Source: Oscarella lobularis (lineage: Eukaryota > Porifera > Homoscleromorpha > Homosclerophorida > Oscarellidae). From it: a stretch of 64,000 nt of DNA. Positions 48,216 through 61,100 of this stretch are shown here, piece by piece. Each line of letters starts with the position of its first letter. Within the stretch, counting starts at the first letter, position 1. The translations under genes and the position numbers were made by a program. The notes beneath the pieces are model-generated. The model was not told the origin of the DNA. It did no database searches and worked only from the letters and a program-made list of their open reading frames with translations. The stretch covers positions 744,001-808,000 of the forward strand of contig NC_089187.1 of the NCBI RefSeq assembly GCF_947507565.1, in the 5' to 3' direction.

Positions 48216-48929
48216 TGCGGCTAGCTCTTTTTCACTGTAATCCAGTGTAATCCACTAAATCCAGATCTTTTCTTTCGCAACTCACTGAGACTACGCATGC
48301 GTCCACGCGGGACTTCGGTCGCACACATCCGGGAGACCTACTTGAAAGCTCGCAGAAGGAATCCGCAAATTTTGGAGCCATCCTGCGGTTTACCCGCTGG
48401 GAAGACACGGAGTGATTGCTTTTTTAAAGGTAATAGGCGCGTATGCCTTTGTCAAAGCTGTTGCAGCTCGGCTATCGTCCCCTTCGATCGTCAATTGGCT
48501 ACGTAGACGCTCTTCCCCTTTCGCTGCACAGCGAAACGGACTCTTAAGCCGTTTGATTTAGATTTACTCCGTTTTCTTCGCACTCTGAAGGCGAACTTAA
48601 TTCAACGGCGCCGTGGTAAGAAATCGCTCTCCATGAAAGTTATGTGACAGGGTCTATTCATGCTAAGAGCACAGAGCAAGGATTGAACATTCCTTGCTCG
48701 GAAAGGTAGTGTACCACGCCTCGCCGCAACACGTTTTTCCTTCGAAAAAACTTGACACTTATATGTAGCCTCCTTTCACATACGTGAGACATTCTGGAGA
48801 GCGAGTTAATTCAGAAAGAAAGGGAATTAACTGTCGGCTGAACGCAAAGCGGAGCGGCAGCGACGACGTCTAAGTTCGGAACGCAGATCAAAGACCCCTT
48901 TTTGTTAGTTAGCGAGTTTGATAAGACAA
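48216..48929. other. BTB copy 4 upstream flank
   Basis: Repeated upstream flank shared with the other BTB copies. No separate gene is supported. Confidence 0.45.
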
Positions 48930-49030
48930 GGGATCTAGCTAGGTTAGTGCCAAAGCTGGCGAGTGTGGGATTAGGGGTCCGGAGTTTGAGCCTCAAACCG
49001 CGTGCTCAATTAAACTCTAGAGGAATCTAT
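48930..49030 (+). repeat. tRNA-like (SINE-type) element, copy 4
   Basis: Same element as the three others, in the same position before the kelch-kinase 3' flank. One extra A is present in the GCCAAAGCTGG segment. Confidence 0.4.
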
Positions 49031-49241
49031 GGAGTGGGAGTCGGACAGCTATCGATAGATCCGGCTTATAGTATAGTACATAGAAGAGATATCACTATCA
49101 CAGTCACAGAATGAAGCTTGAGAGATACGAAAACGGAATAGAGTATGTGATGCGTGCAAATTCACTAATTTTGTAGTACCGGTAGGTTGACATGCGAAGA
49201 TGCACCATCCAGTTGAAAGTTTTGATGCACAATTGTATTGA

Positions 49242-52200
49242 TTAGTTGAGGCCGTCCTCGTCCAACACTTGCTCAATCGCATTTGAAACGACTGAAAATT
49301 TTGGTCTCGTTTTAGATTCGTGTGACCAGCAGAGCTGTATCAATTTGGACAACGCAATCGGGATGTGGTCTGGTATAGAAGGACGTCTGTGATGTAGAGC
49401 AATAGCAGCTTTAGTCTCTTCTCTAGTGCAGTTTGCCAAATCGTTGTACTCTTCATATGGAGCGCTTCTTGTCAGTATTTCCCACAAGACGATTCCAAAG
49501 CTAAAAGAGGTACCGTTACATATAAATGAATCAAACAGAGAATATTTATATACCTGTACACGTCTGCCGAAGATCCGTAGGCTTTTTTCAGAAGAACTTC
49601 AGGGGACGTCCAGTACAAAGTTCCAATGTGCCATACTGTCATCTCTTCGACTTCGCTGTGAAACAGCTTCATCTCTATTTCACTGCGATGCGACGTGTGA
49701 TTTCTTTTCTTTGGCCGTGTCTCCTTTCCCTCTTTTTGTGCCATTCTTGCGCATCCAAAGTCGGCTACCTTAACGACCCAATTCTGGTCAACCAGTAGAT
49801 TTGCCGTTTTCAAATCGCGATGAATTCGCGGAGGACTTTGGCCATGTAGATACTCCATTCCGCGAGCAGCGTCTAGCGCAAACCTAAGTTTTCTTTCCAT
49901 TGACACAGGCGCAGAAGACAGCAAAATGTTCTTTAGCGATCCTCTCTCCGCAAATTCAATAACCAGGAACGGTCCTTTGCTCGCAGCAAATTTTCCGGCT
50001 CCAAAGAACCGTACAACGTTTTTGTGACTGAGTAGAGTCATTATTTCAATTTCCCTTGCAAATTCTAGCAACACTCGCTTGTCAAGTTCCGCAATGTCCA
50101 TCAGTAGCTCTTTGATTGCTACGTATGACATTCCTCTGTACTTGGCTTTGTGAACCTTGCTATATCCACCGCGACAAGTTGTATCAATTCTTTCTTCCAA
50201 TTCTATCTCTTCTTCGGGAATGTTGAAAGTTTTTCTCATGTCTTTGAGTAATCTTTTTCGATTCTCGTTGCGTTTCTGATGCTTGTAAGCAAACACAAGC
50301 ATCAGAGTCAGCATAGACGATGCTATTATAACTCCGGCTCCTAATAGATAGTATGTTGGAAACTGACAAGTTGCTCCAGTAAATCCAGCGTTACACTGAC
50401 AAGTCACCTTTGGTTTGATTCTTTCGTCACCTTGGTACGTCAGAAAGCAGCTTCCGTGAACGCAATAATTGGTAGAGCAAGTGCAGTTTTGCAAGCTTTC
50501 TGCATTAGAATAGAGCGTTGTTGAACCGACAGGACAGTGCTCGCATTGATTCGACCCAGCTGATGCGTACGTTGCTACGTCGCAGCTTCTGCACGGATTT
50601 TTTCTGAAGAACATGCTGTATTCGCCTGCCGGACATCCTGGGTGCGGCAAAAGTAGAAGGGGCGGAAAGTTCACGTCCACGTCCTCTGGCTCTGCTGTAC
50701 TAAACGTTCCAAGTGAAATGACAGCATCGTGATAATTATGAAGCGCAGACTGAAGAACGCCTTCGGAAACAGACCCTAATGCTATCCGCCGTATGGAACT
50801 GGTTTTCCATGTACTTGTGTCCAGTAGAAAAGCTCGAGATTTCTTTTCAGGCTGGCGAGGATCAGCTGACTGAGTGTATATCAGACTGACAACGAATTTG
50901 TTACCTATAAGTGTCCCCGCACTAAAACATTGTGTTTTCGTTTTACTTCTCGGTGGCAAATAAGAAGTGGAATCATCTCCAGTAACATTTTTTGGAGTCC
51001 ATAGCATCTTCTTCATATCAAAGATCCACAAAACGTTGTCAGAGCAAGTCGCTTCGCTGCGAACGTATCCTCCAAACAGCAAAATCCGACTGTTATCAAT
51101 AGCAGCTAAAACGGCATGAAATCGTGGCTGTGGTCTCCAACATTCGCCAACATTCGCACACCTTTTGGAGAGTTTCTTCCACGTAGCAACATTGCGCTTG
51201 TTTAAAGTAAGAAGCCACAGATCATTTGTCGGGCGCAAAGAATACCGATGAGTAATAACTAATCCTCCGAAAAGCAAAACGGATCCGTTCTGCATAGACG
51301 TCATGCTGCAGAGAAGACGGAATTGGGGTTGCGTCCCCAACGAGACGTACCTGATCCATAGCCTTTTTTCTATATCAAAGCCCCACAAGTCTTTTCGTAG
51401 CATCTGTTCTAGCATGGCTATGTTATTCCTAGGAGCGCGAAATATGGCTTCACCAAAGTTAAACCATAGACTGCTTCCACCAAATTGAACGAATATCTTA
51501 TTAGATGCCAAGGCTCCACAATGACTTGCTCGAGGTCCAGGTGAAATATTTGGTTTCATCTGATGCCAAACCATTTTTTGGTAGTTCAATTGCCAAACAG
51601 AATCAGTGCTCATGTAGTCGCCATCTGGATATATTAGGTAAGAATTACCAACTCTCACAAGGTTTTTGTTTAGAAATCCTCCGAAAAGAAACATTGAGTT
51701 GTTGCTCGTAGCAGAAGAATAACTTCCAGGGAAAAGCAAAGGGGGGGATAAGAGCGGCGGCGGATTAGCAAGCCACCCTATTATGATTAGATTATTTGAC
51801 CGATCTATGAAATTGATTGTCACATTCATTACAATAGCGTTGTACCAAATGTCTTGAACTGCATCGCTTACACCGAACGAAAGAATGGTATCTCCAATTT
51901 TAGCGTATCCTCTTCTATAGGTGCCGGCCATTATAGGTCCGGGTGGAGCACAAAAAAGGCAGCCCACTTTCATCCAAATGTTGTTTTCCATGTCAAAAGC
52001 AAACACTTTTTCATCACCAAAGACAAGAAAAACATTTTTGGATGAGAAAACAAACGATCGACTTGCTGTTGCTCTAAAGTAACTAAAATTGTCAGAAGAG
52101 TAGTCAATTAGTTGAACCCACTGATTTGTATCTAAGTCAATGAGCCACACGTAAGATGAGGATCTAGAATAGTAATAATGTTTTCCATTCTCATAACCTT

Positions 52201-53133
52201 CTCCAATTTTATCTGTGCCTCCATTTATTATAAAGTAACTCGTAGAATTGATTTGCATCGAAAATCCTTGAGCACCGTCTAGTCGATTGCCTGTTGCATT
52301 GGGATTTCCTCTCTTTCTAATCCATTTGTAGATATTTTTCCTTTCATTAATGCACCTAAGCTCGTACAGGCTTGTAGGATGAACACGGCCTGTTCCGCCA
52401 ACAACTACTAATGATTCTTTACAGGAACATTTTGTCTTAGGCTGATAAAATGCAGCCGCTGCGTAGTTACTGCGTTCGAGAGCGGGATCGCTCTTAGCCG
52501 AATACCGAATAGGAGTCCAAGTTTCCGTCGAGCCGTCAAATATCCAAGTGTCGTTCAACGTGGTACTTTTGTTTTCAGCGCTTTCGATACCACCGTGAAG
52601 AAGGACTTTCATTTCGCAAAGTGTGGTCATCAGATGGCTGTGTCTGCCTTTCGGTGAAGGGTCTAAAGAGAGAGCTTCCCACGAATTAGTCCACGGTGTA
52701 TAAAGCCATGTGTTTTCTTGCTGTATGTCGGCGGAACCAGTCGTCTTTCCTCCAAATAAAACTACCTTTTGGAGACGGTCTACTGGACTGCGTTTGTACG
52801 TAGCCGTAGGTCGCGAGTAGGGATAGGATGGAAAATTCTGCTGGGCACCAATACCTTGATTGACGTAGCACCAATGATTTGTAGGCGTGTTGGAGCAGAG
52901 AGACGAAAGTAAATGTGAGAAATGTGGCGAAGTAGGCGACTTTTGCTCACTGCTTATCGCATGTGCATTTGTGTTTGAAAGAGCAGTAACCGATTCAATT
53001 GGAAGCGTTGGTTTTAGAGAGCGATGTGATGAAACAAGCGTAAAGCAGACGGTCAAGAAGAAACGCTAAACACTTTGTTAGGGCGTTACTTTGAATGAAA
53101 AAAGGCACGCGTTACTGTAATGCTGGCCGGCAT
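49242..53133 (-). CDS. Kelch/EGF receptor with intracellular TKL-type kinase
   Basis: Three exons: 53116-53133, 49554-53065 and 49242-49500. The short first exon (MPASIT) joins in phase to RFFLTVCFTLVSS, giving a signal peptide. The ectodomain has many kelch strands (VVLFGGKTTG, VLLHGGIES, LLFGGLVI, ILLFGGYV) over roughly residues 90-750. A cysteine-rich GCC2/GCC3-like motif (CRSCDVATYASAGSNQC) and an EGF-like module (CQCNAGFTGATCQ) follow, then a transmembrane helix (YYLLGAGVIIASSMLTLMLV) and a kinase domain of about 300 residues. Kinase landmarks are a glycine loop CRGGYSKV (unusual, two of three glycines replaced), VAIKEL, HRDLKTAN, VADFG and GTLYWTSPEVL. The HRDLKxxN loop suggests the TKL group rather than true tyrosine kinases. 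It is the one complete copy of three in the window. A surface receptor reading extracellular ligands is the natural inference; the ligand is unknown. Confidence 0.8.
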
Positions 53134-54552
53134 TTTGCTTCAGGCAACCTTCACTAGAAGACCGAATTTAATCAACAGATTCTGCATAGTAAAGACACTC
53201 AGTGAGAGGACTTTAGCATATAAAATTTGACATTCTAAGTTACCTTACTTTGTTAATTTTTGACAAAGCGGTAGAGTATAAGGGGAGAGAAATGAACACG
53301 GCGAATGAAAATCCCCCTTTATCAACTCAAAGGGTGTAGATCAAGTGCTAAGTTACTAACGTTTGACTCTAAATGTGAGAGCGTGGCAGATTTCGCTGTC
53401 AGTTTTGTCTGTTTATTGAAATTGAAGAAGCTGTCACTCTAGGAGATTGTCATCACTGCACGCCCAATTTTCTGCGCTCATGGAATGTGGAAGATGTCCG
53501 GCAGTCTTTAACCTACGCTCACGATTTCGACGGACTTGAATCCAATGCTGACAGGGAACGAGCTATTTTGTCGTTTCAGTTAATCACGTGACTCACGTAG
53601 ATGAAGGCTTCGTTTCTTCTTACACTTGGCTAAATTCAAAATGCTGTCCAATCTATTTATTTAACTTTTCTCTTTCGTCTTCCTTTTCGATGTCGTTTTG
53701 ATTTTGAGCAATAATGGCATCGTTGAGCGCCATGCAGATATAATTATATATTGTTAGTGCCGTGTCCCTTGAGTGCTCCGTTGATTTTGAACGGGTCCTA
53801 GAAGATCTTATCCTGATCGTGTGAAACGTTTCATCAATGCGTTCATTCTCTATGCTCAGCGTTAACGGACGGAAATAACGCAAAAAATCCAGAAAAGAGA
53901 TTGGGTGGGAAGCACGTAAATTTTATTTAATCTCTTATTTGATTACGTTTTCTCTTATGATTAACCTTGTTATTCTGGTGATAAGTTGAAGAGGAAATGT
54001 CTTGGGTAGAAGGAGAAAAATTGTTTGAAAGGTCATTTTATTAGGTGAGGAACAAGAGATTGAATTGCTGAAACCGAAGAAAGGCCACGGGCTGCTTTAA
54101 AGTATTTCATCGTTCCAATGTAGAGGATTTTTTTAAGAGTAAGAGCTCTTTATTAAAATTAATTTGAGGACTCGCCCACTTCACGAAGACGACGCAGAAG
54201 CCCGCCGACGCTCAACGAAAGGACCGATATAACAACAAGATGCTGCTAAATTTGCACTACCCTAAAAAAGGCTCGAAAAGTAATCGTACGACGCGCAAAT
54301 GGAGGTTAATTCATGCGCCTTATCCCCTTTGACGTATTTTGAGATCCCGGATTTGACGTCATTGTCGACTGATCTATTGCATAATGCATGAGCATGAGTC
54401 AGCATGACCAGGAGCCGGGGAGTTGTCTCGGTAATCACGTTAGATCACTCGCTTCTGCGCTCGCGCAACAGCACTCTCTCAACAGCTAAAAGTTTTCTCG
54501 AGTCGCGCTTCGTCGTTCTTGCTGCAGTTGTCGCCTTTTTTCTCGTCGTGGC
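53134..54552. other. Intergenic; boundary of the duplicated zone
   Basis: Presumed promoters of the kelch-kinase receptor (left) and the first VioB-like gene (right). About 53890-54070 repeats the noncoding segment at 46190-46345 (ttattctggtgataagt...aggtgaggaaca.gagattgaatt), the last trace of the duplicated blocks. No exon recognised. Confidence 0.45.
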
Positions 54553-57500
54553 ATGGAGATGTTCTTAAAGCTTCTGCTCATTGGGTAAGTGACGACTCGA
54601 TTTGCTCAGTAGAGCCGGCGTGCTTCGGGCGACAGAAGCAATCTGTGACCTTTATTGGGCATTTTGCTCGTCAATGCTACAGTAGTAAAGACGTGACAGT
54701 GGAGGGATCTACGCGTTTTTCGAACAGGCTGCTTTGTGGGAGGGTGGTCGCTAATTAAATTAGAGGAGGGAGGATTTCTTTTGTTCTCTTTTCAGATCCT
54801 TCGCGCTGAGCTGTCATTCTTACGAAGATCAGAGCATGTTAGATGCTTTGCACCGTTTCGGTAAGTCATCCGAGTATAGATTTTACTCTTTTTTTTATTG
54901 TGAGCGCATTGAAGCTGATGGAATGAAAAGAGTTAAAGAGACACTTGTCTTTCCTGATATAAGAGCTCATGATGCAGCTTCTGTTCAGGTCAGTAGAAGC
55001 AAAAGGAGCTATCCAATTGTAATAGTCTCTTATTTTGCCTAGGCTTGTCAAGCAACGTGTGATACGTCACAACCCGCCTTGTCCTATTTGGACCGTCCCC
55101 GAGTTCATTTTTCGGGTCTTTTCCAGTCCGATGTCTCGACGGTCAACAACAATCACGAAAACTTTGACACGGCCAATTTCAAAATAGTCAATTCCGAAAT
55201 AATGAGCAGCTCCTATGCCAGTTGGAATCCCAGAGGCACGGGATCGTTTATCTTTCGTGACGTACATGTGACGCGAGCCTGTTCACCTGGGAGCACCGCG
55301 TGCTTTACAGATCCAAAGGCTGACGAAGTCATAGGCGAATCGCTGGACACAGGAATTTCTCAAGTAACCGGCAAAATGGTCGACCTCGATCCCGACAACC
55401 AATTGACGTCTACACTTTTTGGACTCAAACTTGGCATACGAGCTTACAAACAAGGTTCGCCACTATTGACGGGTGACTTTGTCCCGGCTGCGTTTACCGG
55501 AATATGGACTGATCAGGCGGGCAGCACTGATTCTGCTATGGCAGCAAGCTACCAGTCAGAAATTGAAAATGTTGTCTGGGGTCATTTGAGTGAACTGTCG
55601 CCGACTCTTAGAGCCCTGAAGGCTGCGTCACCTAATAAATTATCTATCAAATTTGAAGTTCGTGGCTATCGCACCGATGACGAAGATCCAATGTACACAT
55701 TTGGATACGTGAACGGGACTATTGGACCGGCAGGCTCCTCAGAACCGCAGACGTTCGTACGCACCCGACTTCTCAGCCACGTTTCGACCGATACTAAAAA
55801 TGGGTCTAATCTGGCTCCGTTTGTCGTTCGAACCGGCGTGACAACAGGTGGCGGTACGCTGACTGTTGACTTTGGAAATGCATTTGCTAGAGTCAATGGA
55901 GACACGGCTTATAACACGGATGCTCTCGGTCATGCTGTCTGTCTGCGAACGGCCACGTCTCATTCACAAATAGGCACCGTTATTGACTTGGACGTGCCTT
56001 GGTTGGAGACCAATATCATGGAATTTGACGTTCCGGCTGGCAAGTTGTCGGAAGTCAATAGCGAGTTGATTGAATTAGTCGAATGCGAATCGAACGTGCA
56101 GGGAACGGTGCTCATGACGGAGATCGACGTTCTCGTTCGTCCTATGACTCAATTCGTCAATCGTATGGATCCAGACAATTCGCTCGACTATACGTTCTTT
56201 GCCTCGGAGCTCGGATTGCCAAAATGCAATTTCCCCATTTCTGTAGCAGTGACTATCACTCCGAATGCCCTCCCTTGGACGGACAATAAAGCCGAATCTC
56301 TCTTTGCGCTCAAAGTCAACGGTGGAACTACGACAATCGTTTCCACCGACTGTAGCGGCAAAGCGTCGGTGACTCTTACGTCCTCCGCAAACGGTCCGGG
56401 CAATCCTCGCGACTACGTCGACGGCCAAATCTATACTGTAACCTACGTTCCAGATGGCGGCGGCGGCGAACCGTACTACGAAGGCGTCGGATCAACGTTG
56501 AGTCTTCACTTGTACGACAAGTTTACGTACACGACCGATCAGGCAACGTGGTGGGGCACAGACGGCACGGACGGCGTTCAAGCTATACTGCGACAATATG
56601 CGAATCTCTATCCGATGATGCGACCGATTGTCGCGCTTGACGCATATACAAGCGTCGTAGAAAATAAAGGGCCAATGAAACGCGTTTTCTCCGTACCCGA
56701 ATCTGATCCGAGTTACATGCCCGTTACAAGAGATTTGTCGACTGCCAAGAGGCAGATGATTTTGGACTGGCTTAACAAAGAAGAACCTTTGGTTTTAAAC
56801 AATCCGCCGTTGGGCAGACGACCGCCACTCGATCTACCGGGTCTATGCAACGCTCTTCAGTTGGCACTTCAAGTGGAACATTCGACTATTCCCACCTATC
56901 TGTACGCTTACTATTCTATCAAACCCGGACATAATAGGGAAATTGCTGATATTCTCATGTCGATTGTTCTCGAGGAAATGCGACACATCGTTCTCGCTGG
57001 CAATGTTCTGAATGCTATTGACTCGACCCCGGAAATTTGTCCGCCACCAAATCTTCACTACGAAGGTTTCATTCCCGTCTACCCGGCACCCATGCCCGGC
57101 GGACTGCGTCCCGAGTTGACTCTGCGTCTGAGCCCTTTGTCACTCGGCTTGGTGAAAGATATTTTTATGGAAATCGAAGCGCCTTTGAAGCCCTTACCCG
57201 TCGTCGGCATCGATCCAAACGATTTTCATCATAACACCATCGGTGCCTTCTACAAACGAGTCAAGCGAAGCATGAGAGTTCTCAACCACAATGGACAGCT
57301 GTCATTCAAGACGGACACATCAAACCAAGTGCTAAATGCACCTGGAGGAAACATCGAACCCGTAACCAATATAGCAATCGCTCTTGAAGCATTGGATGAA
57401 ATCATTGAGCAAGGCGAAGGATCGAATATAATCAATCCGGAAGACAGCACCGGCGAGATGTCTCATTATTATAAATTTGCTGAAATCGTGTACGGGAAGA

Positions 57501-57856
57501 GGCTCGTGCAAGATCCGGACACGAAACGATGGTCATTCACCGGCGATCCAGTCACGTTCGATGAACGCGGCATCTATCCTCTCATAGACAACGCGAGAAC
57601 GAGAGACTACAAGGAGGGATCTAGAGCTCGACTACTCGCCTCCGGATTCGCTCGCAGCTACTTGGATCTTTTGGAGCAATTGCACAGCATTTTCAACGGG
57701 AGTCCGGGCGACGCGAAGAAGTCGTTTAGCAATATGGTTGCCATGACGACGAAGGCTCACAGTCTCGTTAAAATTCCGGTGAACGAATTGGGCGAGGAAG
57801 TCGTTCACGCCGGACCTCCGTTTGAGAATCCACTCAATCTGTTCCTCGACTCGTAA
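54553..57856 (+). CDS. Secreted VioB/RebD-like ferritin-fold protein, paralogue 1
   Basis: Four exons join in phase: 54553-54584, 54796-54860, 54915-54988 and 55043-57856 (994 aa). A signal peptide (MEMFLKLLLIGSFALSC) and about 50 linker residues precede SYLDRPRVHFSG, which matches the start of bacterial VioB (ILDFPRIHFRG type). The next 500 residues or so are beta-rich. The block SYMPVTRDLSTAK matches the VioB segment before its ferritin-like domain. From about residue 655 comes the helical domain, with likely diiron ligands VEHST (E669), EEMRH (E702, H705) and GEMSHYY (E862, H865). VioB, RebD and StaD couple two imines of aromatic keto acids on the way to violacein and indolocarbazoles. The reaction here is unknown. 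Export from the cell is unlike the bacterial enzymes. The introns and signal exon show it is a host gene. Confidence 0.8.
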
Positions 57857-57921
57857 TAGCCAGCTAGCATGCTGCAAACGCAGAACTAAATTGTGACGTA
57901 CTGATGCTGCCGCTGTCGCGC

Positions 57922-57953
<32 letters not shown>
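57922..57953. repeat. (TTG)n microsatellite
   Basis: About ten uninterrupted TTG units between the two VioB-like genes. Confidence 0.95.
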
Positions 57954-57954
<1 letters not shown>

Positions 57955-58120
57955 ATTGGTGTTTGCATGGTTGTGGGTATTGCTAACCGCTTTGTCGCCT
58001 GAATTGGTCGTCTCTCCGTCCGATAGGCGTGGTTTGCTCACTCTCTAGCCACGCCTCTCGCATAGCATTCAAGTTGCTTCTGCGCACAAGAGTAACAACA
58101 AACGGTTAGTCATTGTCCTG

Positions 58121-61100
58121 ATGTTCTGGAGACTTCTTGCACTAATCGGGTAAGTTGATCGATGCGCTCAGTAGAGCTGCCGTTCGATCCAAGTTCGGAA
58201 CGATGTCGCGTTAGTTTGGGCAGTAGACGTGGCAGAGGTGCAGTCGTTGAGGAGTCTATGGTCTTTTTCGATGAAGCCTCTCTCGTAGGGGTACACTGAC
58301 TGTCATCAGAAACCGTGATGGACCGCGTTAGCCGTCCAAGTTATCTGTAGAACCACCGGTACCTTTTCTGATCCGGGAATCTAGTCTACCTGCTACTTTC
58401 CGTCCGTACATGTACTACACTAGCAACTGTACCTAAAAATTGCGCCGAAGAAGACTTACGTCTTCTGTGAACATTATGACCTTTCGAAAAAGTGGGTTAG
58501 TTTCGCGAGGATAGTGTGCGTGACTCGGACTGGGCCATCTAGGCCGCGCCCAATAGCCTCATTATTTTTGCAGCGGTGTCTTTGACTTCTAATTTGTGCT
58601 CAGGGTTGCAACCTTTTGCTGCAACGTCTCGATTTATTTTCTCCTACGTCATCGTGAGGTTCTTCAAGTGACACCACCTAAAAATAAGTGAGCCCTTCAA
58701 GAAAAGTATGTACAAGTAAACAAAGATTATTCAAAAATGCTCTAAATGTACACTGTAAGAATGAAAAAAGCCCGGGCCGGGAACTAGTGTAATATATGAT
58801 CTAATGCTTTTACATCAACTTTTGCCATTTCCACTGTACTGCATCACGCTTGAGAACTATTGAGCAGAGATGCTATGCAGGGCGAAACTTGATGTTTCAT
58901 GAAAGTGGTAGAGCTATTAAGAAGTGTCAGTTTTTGAACATTTTTCATTTGTACATTGACACTATTTTTGCGAAGAAAAATTTTTGTTTACTTGTTATTA
59001 GATTCAAAGGGGACTAACGTTTCTTTGTTTAGCGTGACCGTGCCAAGTTGTCATGCGAACGAAGATCAAAGCAAGCTGGATGCTTTGAACCGGTTTGGTA
59101 AGCCCGCCTCTTTTTTTCTATGATCACATCGATTATCATAACACGTCTCAAGCTGAGGGAATGAAAAGAGTTCAAGAGACTTTTGTATTTCCTGATAAAG
59201 GGGCTTTTGACGCAGCTTCGGTTCAGGTCAGTAGAAATAATTTTTTTGTAATAGCCTATATTATTTTTCCCAGCCTTGCCAAGCAGCGTGCGATACGTCA
59301 CCTCCCGGTTTGTCCTATTTGGACCGTCCCCGAATTCATTTCTCGGGTTTGTTTCAGTGCGATTCCTCGACTATCAACAACAATCATAAAAACTTCGATA
59401 CGTCCAATTTCAAATTGGTCAACTCCCAAACTTTCTATGCCGGTTGGAATCCTAGAGGCACGGGATATTCTGGCTTTCGCGACGTGCATGTGACGCGCGC
59501 CTGTCCACCTGGGAGCGCCGCGTGCATAACAGATCCAATGGTTGACGGAATTGTAGGTGAATCGCTAGACACGGGCGTTTCGCAAGTAACGGGCCAAATG
59601 GTTGACCTCGATCCGGACAACACTGTGGTGTCTACACTTTTTGGACTCAAGATTGGCATTGGGTCCTACAGTCAAGACGTACCACTGATGACGGGTGACT
59701 TCGACCCAGCTGCTTGTTCGGGAGTATGGACTGATCAGCCATCAGGCAGCTCCTATTTCAATGTTGCTGGAAACTACCAGTCGGTTATTGAAAATGTTGT
59801 CTGGGGTCAATTGGGCGACGTCTCGCCGACTCTTAGAGCTCTCAAGTCTGTGTCGCCTACGAAACTGTCTATCAAATTCGAGCTTCGTGGCTTTCGTACA
59901 AACGAAGAAAATCCACTGTTCACGTTTGGATACGTGAACGGGACTATTGGACCGGCTGGGCCCTCCGAACCGCAGACGTTTGTACGCGCCCGACTGCTAA
60001 ACCACGTTTCGACTGACGCTAAAAGAGGGACCAATCTGGCTCCCTTTGTCGTTCGAACCAACGTCACAACGAAAAGCAGTAGAATGACCGTTGACTTTGG
60101 AAATGCATTCGCAAGAGTGAATGGAGACTCGATTTATGACATGGATGCTCTTGGTCGTGCAGTCTGTCTACGAACCGCTACGTCTCATTCACAAATAGGC
60201 ACCGTTATTGACTTGGACGTGCCTTGGTTAGAGACCAATATCATGGAATTTGACGTTCCGGCTGGCAAGTTGTCGGAAGTCAATAGCGAGTTGATTGAAT
60301 TAGTTAAATGCGAATCAAACGTGCAGGGAACGGTGCTCATGACGGAGATCGACGTTCTCGTTCGTCCCATGACTCAATTCGTCAATCGTATGGATCCAGA
60401 CAATACGCTCGACTATACGTTCTTTGCCTCGCAGCGCGGATTGCCAAAATGCAATTTCCCCATTTCTGTAGCAGTGACTATCACTCCAGATGCCGTCCGT
60501 TGGACGGATCCAGACAAAATAACCGAATCTCTCAATGCGCTCAAAGTCAACGGAGAAACCACGACAATCGTTTCCACCGACTGTAGCGGCAAAGCGTCGG
60601 CAACTCTTACGTCTTCCGCAGACGGTCCAGGCAATCCTCGCGACTATGTCGACGGCCAAATCTATACTGTAACCTACGTTCCAAACGGCGGCGGCGAACC
60701 GTACTACGAAGGCGTTGGATCGACGTTGAGTCTTCACTTGTACGACAAATTTACTTACACGGACGATCAGGCGACGTGGTGGGGCACGGACGGCACGGAC
60801 GGCGTTCACGCCATACTGCAACAATATGCTAATCTATATCCAATAATGCGACATATTGTTGCTCTTGACGCTTACACGAGCGTCGTCGAAAACCTCGGAA
60901 AAATAAAACGCGTTTTCTCCGTACCCGAATCTGATCCGAGTTACATGCCCGTGACGAGAGATATGTCGACGGCAAAAAGGAAAATGATTGTGGAGTGGCT
61001 TCATAAGAATGACCCCTTGGTCTCGAATAATCCGCCGTTGGGTAAACGACCACTACTCGATCTACCTGGTCTATGCAACGCTCTTCAGCTGGCACTTCAA

